This document shows positions 13,719 through 16,025 of a stretch of DNA of 16,025 bases, in pieces. Location: NCBI GenBank assembly GCA_018369015.1, contig JAGZDD010000084.1, forward strand, positions 1-16,025, in the 5' to 3' direction. The notes below the pieces were generated by a model, which saw only the letters and a list, made by a program, of their open reading frames with translations, was not told where the DNA came from and did not search any database. The stretch's first letter is position 1; every line of letters starts with the position of its first letter. The translations under genes and the position numbers were made by a program. Source of the DNA: Clostridiales bacterium. Its GTDB lineage: Bacteria; Bacillota; Clostridia; Lachnospirales; Lachnospiraceae.

Positions 13719-15159
13719 AGAGCTGAAAAAGGCCGTATTGTCCATACCTTTCATAATCCTTATTTTGGGTCTGCTGCTTATGGTTTATTCTCAGGAGGTC
13801 CTTACCTTTAATGAAGGGGATAAAATTAATCCGCCGGTACCCGGGCAGGAAAACTATGGCACCAAAATTGAGGAGGACCCGGAGGTGATTATGCCGGCGG
13901 CCTTTGCTTCACTTTATATGGAATTTATGGCAAATTCTTATGCAACCTATCCCATTGGATTTATAAAGTATGTGACATTTGGAACCGGGGAGCAGCAGGA
14001 AATAGCCCAAATACTTGCCAGCCTTTCGGGAAGAAATGCAGAAGATATTTATAACGAGTCTATTGAAGGAAACAGTTTTGACACAGGAAGCGCCTCTGAT
14101 GGCAGCTTTACGGTAAACTCAGCAGACGGCGCCGACAGCCCGGGAAGCGTATTCACAATGACTGTCGGCGAAGATGGAAGCTTAAGCGTGGCGGGGAATG
14201 ATGCCGGCCAGGAAAACGATGGGGAAGACCTGTCTGGTAAAACCGCCCGGCCAGGAGAGAGCCAGGATAGCGGAACTGCCCAGCCAGGCGGCGTCCAGGA
14301 TACCAGAACGGGCCAGAAGATGGCTGTTAGCTATGATGAATTTAAACAGCTCATGGCAGAGGCGGCGGACATCATCGGCCCGGGAAGCAGTTATGAACCA
14401 GATAGCCTTGTAAGCTTTTCCAGAGTGCCGAAAACTTATGAGGATGCCAGAAAGGATTATGAGCTTATCCGGGATAAGGATCGTTTTCTTGGGGCATACG
14501 CCCGGCTTTTTACCGATTACGCTCTGATTGTTCTGTCTGTTTTGCCTGTATTCTTAGGCGTAGCTGTGGCCATAAAGGATAAGCACAGTAAAATGGCGCC
14601 CCAGATTTATACGCGAAGGATTTCTTCGGTAAAATTAGTGCTGACAAGATATGGCGCTATTGTATCAGCGGTTATGGCGGTGGCTTTGGCGACTGCTTAT
14701 ATTTCCAATATTTCTGCCGCACAGCTTTACCCAGGAGAAACGCTTGATTACCTGGCGCCTTTAAAATATACTGTGGGTTTAATTATGCCGTCTGTTATGG
14801 TATCTGCTGCAGTGGGGATGTTTTTTACAGAGCTTACAGGAACACCGGCAGCCATTATCATTCAGGGGCTTTGGTGGTTTATGGATATTAATATCGGAAT
14901 CAATGTGACCGGTAATTATCCGCTGTGGGAGTTAATACCGCGGCATAACAGTTTATATAAAACGGATGTATTTATCAGCCGCCTGCCGAGCCTTGCGGCA
15001 AACCGGATATGTATGGTTTTAACGGCAATGGCGCTGATGGCCTTGTGTATTGCTGCCGTAGAATTAAAGAGAAGAGGGAGGCTTGCAGCGTATGGCAGAT
15101 TTGGGAAATTTGGCAAAAAGAAACGTGAATCTGTTTCAGATAACAAAATATCATTTTAA
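13705..15159 (+). CDS. ABC-2-type permease with low-complexity extracytoplasmic insert
   Basis: This 484-aa permease has one N-terminal helix (about 10-29), a large outer domain (about 31-268) and about five helices between residues 270 and 452, then a very basic tail (KRRGRLAAYGRFGKFGKKKR). Within the outer domain, residues about 121-205 are low in complexity (Gly, Asp, Ser, Glu, Gln rich) and likely disordered. GGGAGG (13691-13696) selects the ATG at 13705 over the GTG at 13696. The gene overlaps the ATPase by 14 nt and the next permease by 68 nt. It is probably one half of the membrane part of the second exporter. Confidence 0.85.
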   Translation: MLFIKELKKAVLSIPFIILILGLLLMVYSQEVLTFNEGDKINPPVPGQENYGTKIEEDPEVIMPAAFASLYMEFMANSYATYPIGFIKYVTFGTGEQQEIAQILASLSGRNAEDIYNESIEGNSFDTGSASDGSFTVNSADGADSPGSVFTMTVGEDGSLSVAGNDAGQENDGEDLSGKTARPGESQDSGTAQPGGVQDTRTGQKMAVSYDEFKQLMAEAADIIGPGSSYEPDSLVSFSRVPKTYEDARKDYELIRDKDRFLGAYARLFTDYALIVLSVLPVFLGVAVAIKDKHSKMAPQIYTRRISSVKLVLTRYGAIVSAVMAVALATAYISNISAAQLYPGETLDYLAPLKYTVGLIMPSVMVSAAVGMFFTELTGTPAAIIIQGLWWFMDINIGINVTGNYPLWELIPRHNSLYKTDVFISRLPSLAANRICMVLTAMALMALCIAAVELKRRGRLAAYGRFGKFGKKKRESVSDNKISF

Positions 15160-15745
15160 ATACACGTTGATACCGCATTTGCTGCTGGCTGTCTTTTTAC
15201 TGCTTATAACGCCGCTGATTTTTGGCGTGGCCCATCTGGACAGCGCGGGCAGCGGGATTCCCCTGGAATTATTTGTTTCTTTGACGGGAATTGTACTGTT
15301 GACGCCCATTATGGCGCCGGAACAAAAAGACGGAACCAATGACTTACTTAGTTCAAAATATATTTCTATTTTTATCGTGTGGTCCGTGCGTCTGGCCTGG
15401 GCGATAGCTATTTTATTTATATTGATTGGATTATTTACCTTTGGAATGTATACAAAGGCTTGCCAGGTATCTTTTATGCATGTTTTGGGCTGCTTCATCA
15501 GCGCGCTTTTTTTAGGCGGGCTGGGCTGCCTGGCATTGTCTGTAACAGAAAATATTGCAGCCGCCTATATGGTTCCCCTTCTTGTTTACGGAATAAATAT
15601 GGCCGGCGGGAAAAGGCTTGGGAGCTTGTATCTTTTTTCTCTGACTTTAGGGGAATGGGGCAGTAAAACCTTTATGCTTATTGCCGCCCTGATATTTTGC
15701 GGCGCCGCCTTTTTGGTGCAGAAAAGACGAAGGGCATCCGTATAG
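15092..15745 (+). CDS. Small ABC-2-type membrane subunit
   Basis: This 217-aa protein has about six hydrophobic segments (roughly 27-47, 57-75, 92-118, 127-150, 153-171, 190-208) and a basic C-terminus (KRRRASV), without the large outer loop of its neighbour. The start at the ATG 15092 is preferred to a TTG at 15083 because GAGGGAGG (15074-15081) is 10 nt upstream. The gene begins inside the end of the previous permease, a 68-nt overlap in another frame, so translation is probably coupled. It likely pairs with the 484-aa permease as an unequal heterodimer. The family could not be named more precisely. Confidence 0.75.
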   Translation: MADLGNLAKRNVNLFQITKYHFKYTLIPHLLLAVFLLLITPLIFGVAHLDSAGSGIPLELFVSLTGIVLLTPIMAPEQKDGTNDLLSSKYISIFIVWSVRLAWAIAILFILIGLFTFGMYTKACQVSFMHVLGCFISALFLGGLGCLALSVTENIAAAYMVPLLVYGINMAGGKRLGSLYLFSLTLGEWGSKTFMLIAALIFCGAAFLVQKRRRASV

Positions 15746-15858
15746 GCTTGCTGCCAAAATGGAATTTTCTGTTTTGCAACAAACATATAGGAGATGTTGT
15801 GGATTTGAAACAATTTTGCTGCTGTTCCCCCAGCCTCAAACACTCTGCTGTTTGGGGC

Positions 15859-16025
15859 GCAAGACGTCCGGTGGACGTCTGTCCTGCGCCGACCGGAGCG
15901 GAGCGTAGACCGCAAGACGTCCGGTTGACGTCTGTCCTGCGCCGACCGGAGCGGAGCGTAGACCGCAAGACGTCCGGTGGACGTCTGTCCTGCGCCGACC
16001 GGAGCGGAGCGTAGACCGCAAGACG
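15859..16025. repeat. 53-bp GC-rich tandem repeat
   Basis: Three full units start at 15859, 15912 and 15965, and a fourth begins at 16018 and runs off the window. Units are identical except for one G/T change in unit 2. Each holds AGACGTCC, GGT, GGACGTCT (15862-15880 in unit 1), a perfect 8-bp stem that the unit-2 change weakens by one pair, and a GGAGCGGAGCG stretch. Open frames cross it on both strands only because the units lack stops. The 113 bp between it and the last CDS hold no gene I can support. Confidence 0.95.

Noticed and set aside
15837..15857. Terminator after the last permease (CAAACA/TGTTTG hairpin)
   Set aside because: The stem is only 6 bp with no following T-run and lies about 90 nt after the gene.
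15697..16014. Open frames on both strands across the 53-bp repeats
   Set aside because: The unit length is not a multiple of three and the units merely lack stops, so every frame stays open. No start context or coding signature is visible.
15859..16025. CRISPR array
   Set aside because: The units are contiguous near-identical tandem copies with no unique spacers and no cas gene nearby.

Overview
The window looks like a chromosomal segment of an anaerobic low-to-mid-GC Firmicute, most likely a Lachnospiraceae-type Clostridium. This is inferred from strong AGGAGG-type ribosome binding sites, tightly packed co-directional operons, an Aquifex-type monomeric aconitase, and two ABC-2 exporter operons linked to an ECF sigma factor and a two-component system. 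No rRNA, tRNA, CRISPR array or intact transposase was seen. All intact genes lie on the + strand.

Region 1 (1-5047) opens with a 52-bp tandem repeat running straight into the ribosome binding site of the first gene. It is followed by a four-gene acid-metabolism operon: an isopropylmalate/aconitase-family small subunit (LeuD-like), the matching Fe-S large subunit (LeuC-like), an NAD-type beta-decarboxylating dehydrogenase (LeuB-like) and a complete fused aconitase. The order D-C-B-aconitase, the absence of leuA from the window and several changed residues near the substrate-binding positions mean that leucine synthesis is only one option. A citrate-to-2-oxoglutarate route, or a 2-oxoacid chain-extension or branched dicarboxylate route, is also possible.

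Region 2 (5036-5827) is a degraded, more AT-rich gap. It holds a broken minus-strand gene with an in-frame stop, bracketed by copies of a short imperfect palindromic repeat. One arm of that repeat supplies the last codons and the stop of the aconitase gene.

Region 3 (5828-10554) is a single operon with a recognisable promoter: an ECF-like sigma factor, a six-helix membrane protein that may be its partner or anti-sigma, an ABC ATPase, and two ABC-2 permeases with large extracytoplasmic loops.

Region 4 (10561-15745) is an OmpR/VanR-type response regulator plus histidine kinase, then a second ABC exporter (ATPase plus two permeases) behind its own promoter. The region 3 and 4 operons appear wired together. 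The sigma-operon and regulator-operon promoters share a 41-nt block just downstream of the -10 (37 of 41 identical). The regulator promoter and the second ABC promoter share an upstream AT-rich box made of two TTGA half-sites 11 bp apart, a good candidate for the response-regulator site. A likely overall role is sensing of envelope stress or a membrane-active peptide, with export or immunity as output; this is inference.

Region 5 (15746-16025) has no gene. It ends in a GC-rich 53-bp tandem repeat containing a perfect 8-bp stem in units 1 and 3, which runs off the window. The window is therefore flanked by unrelated 52- and 53-bp minisatellites.
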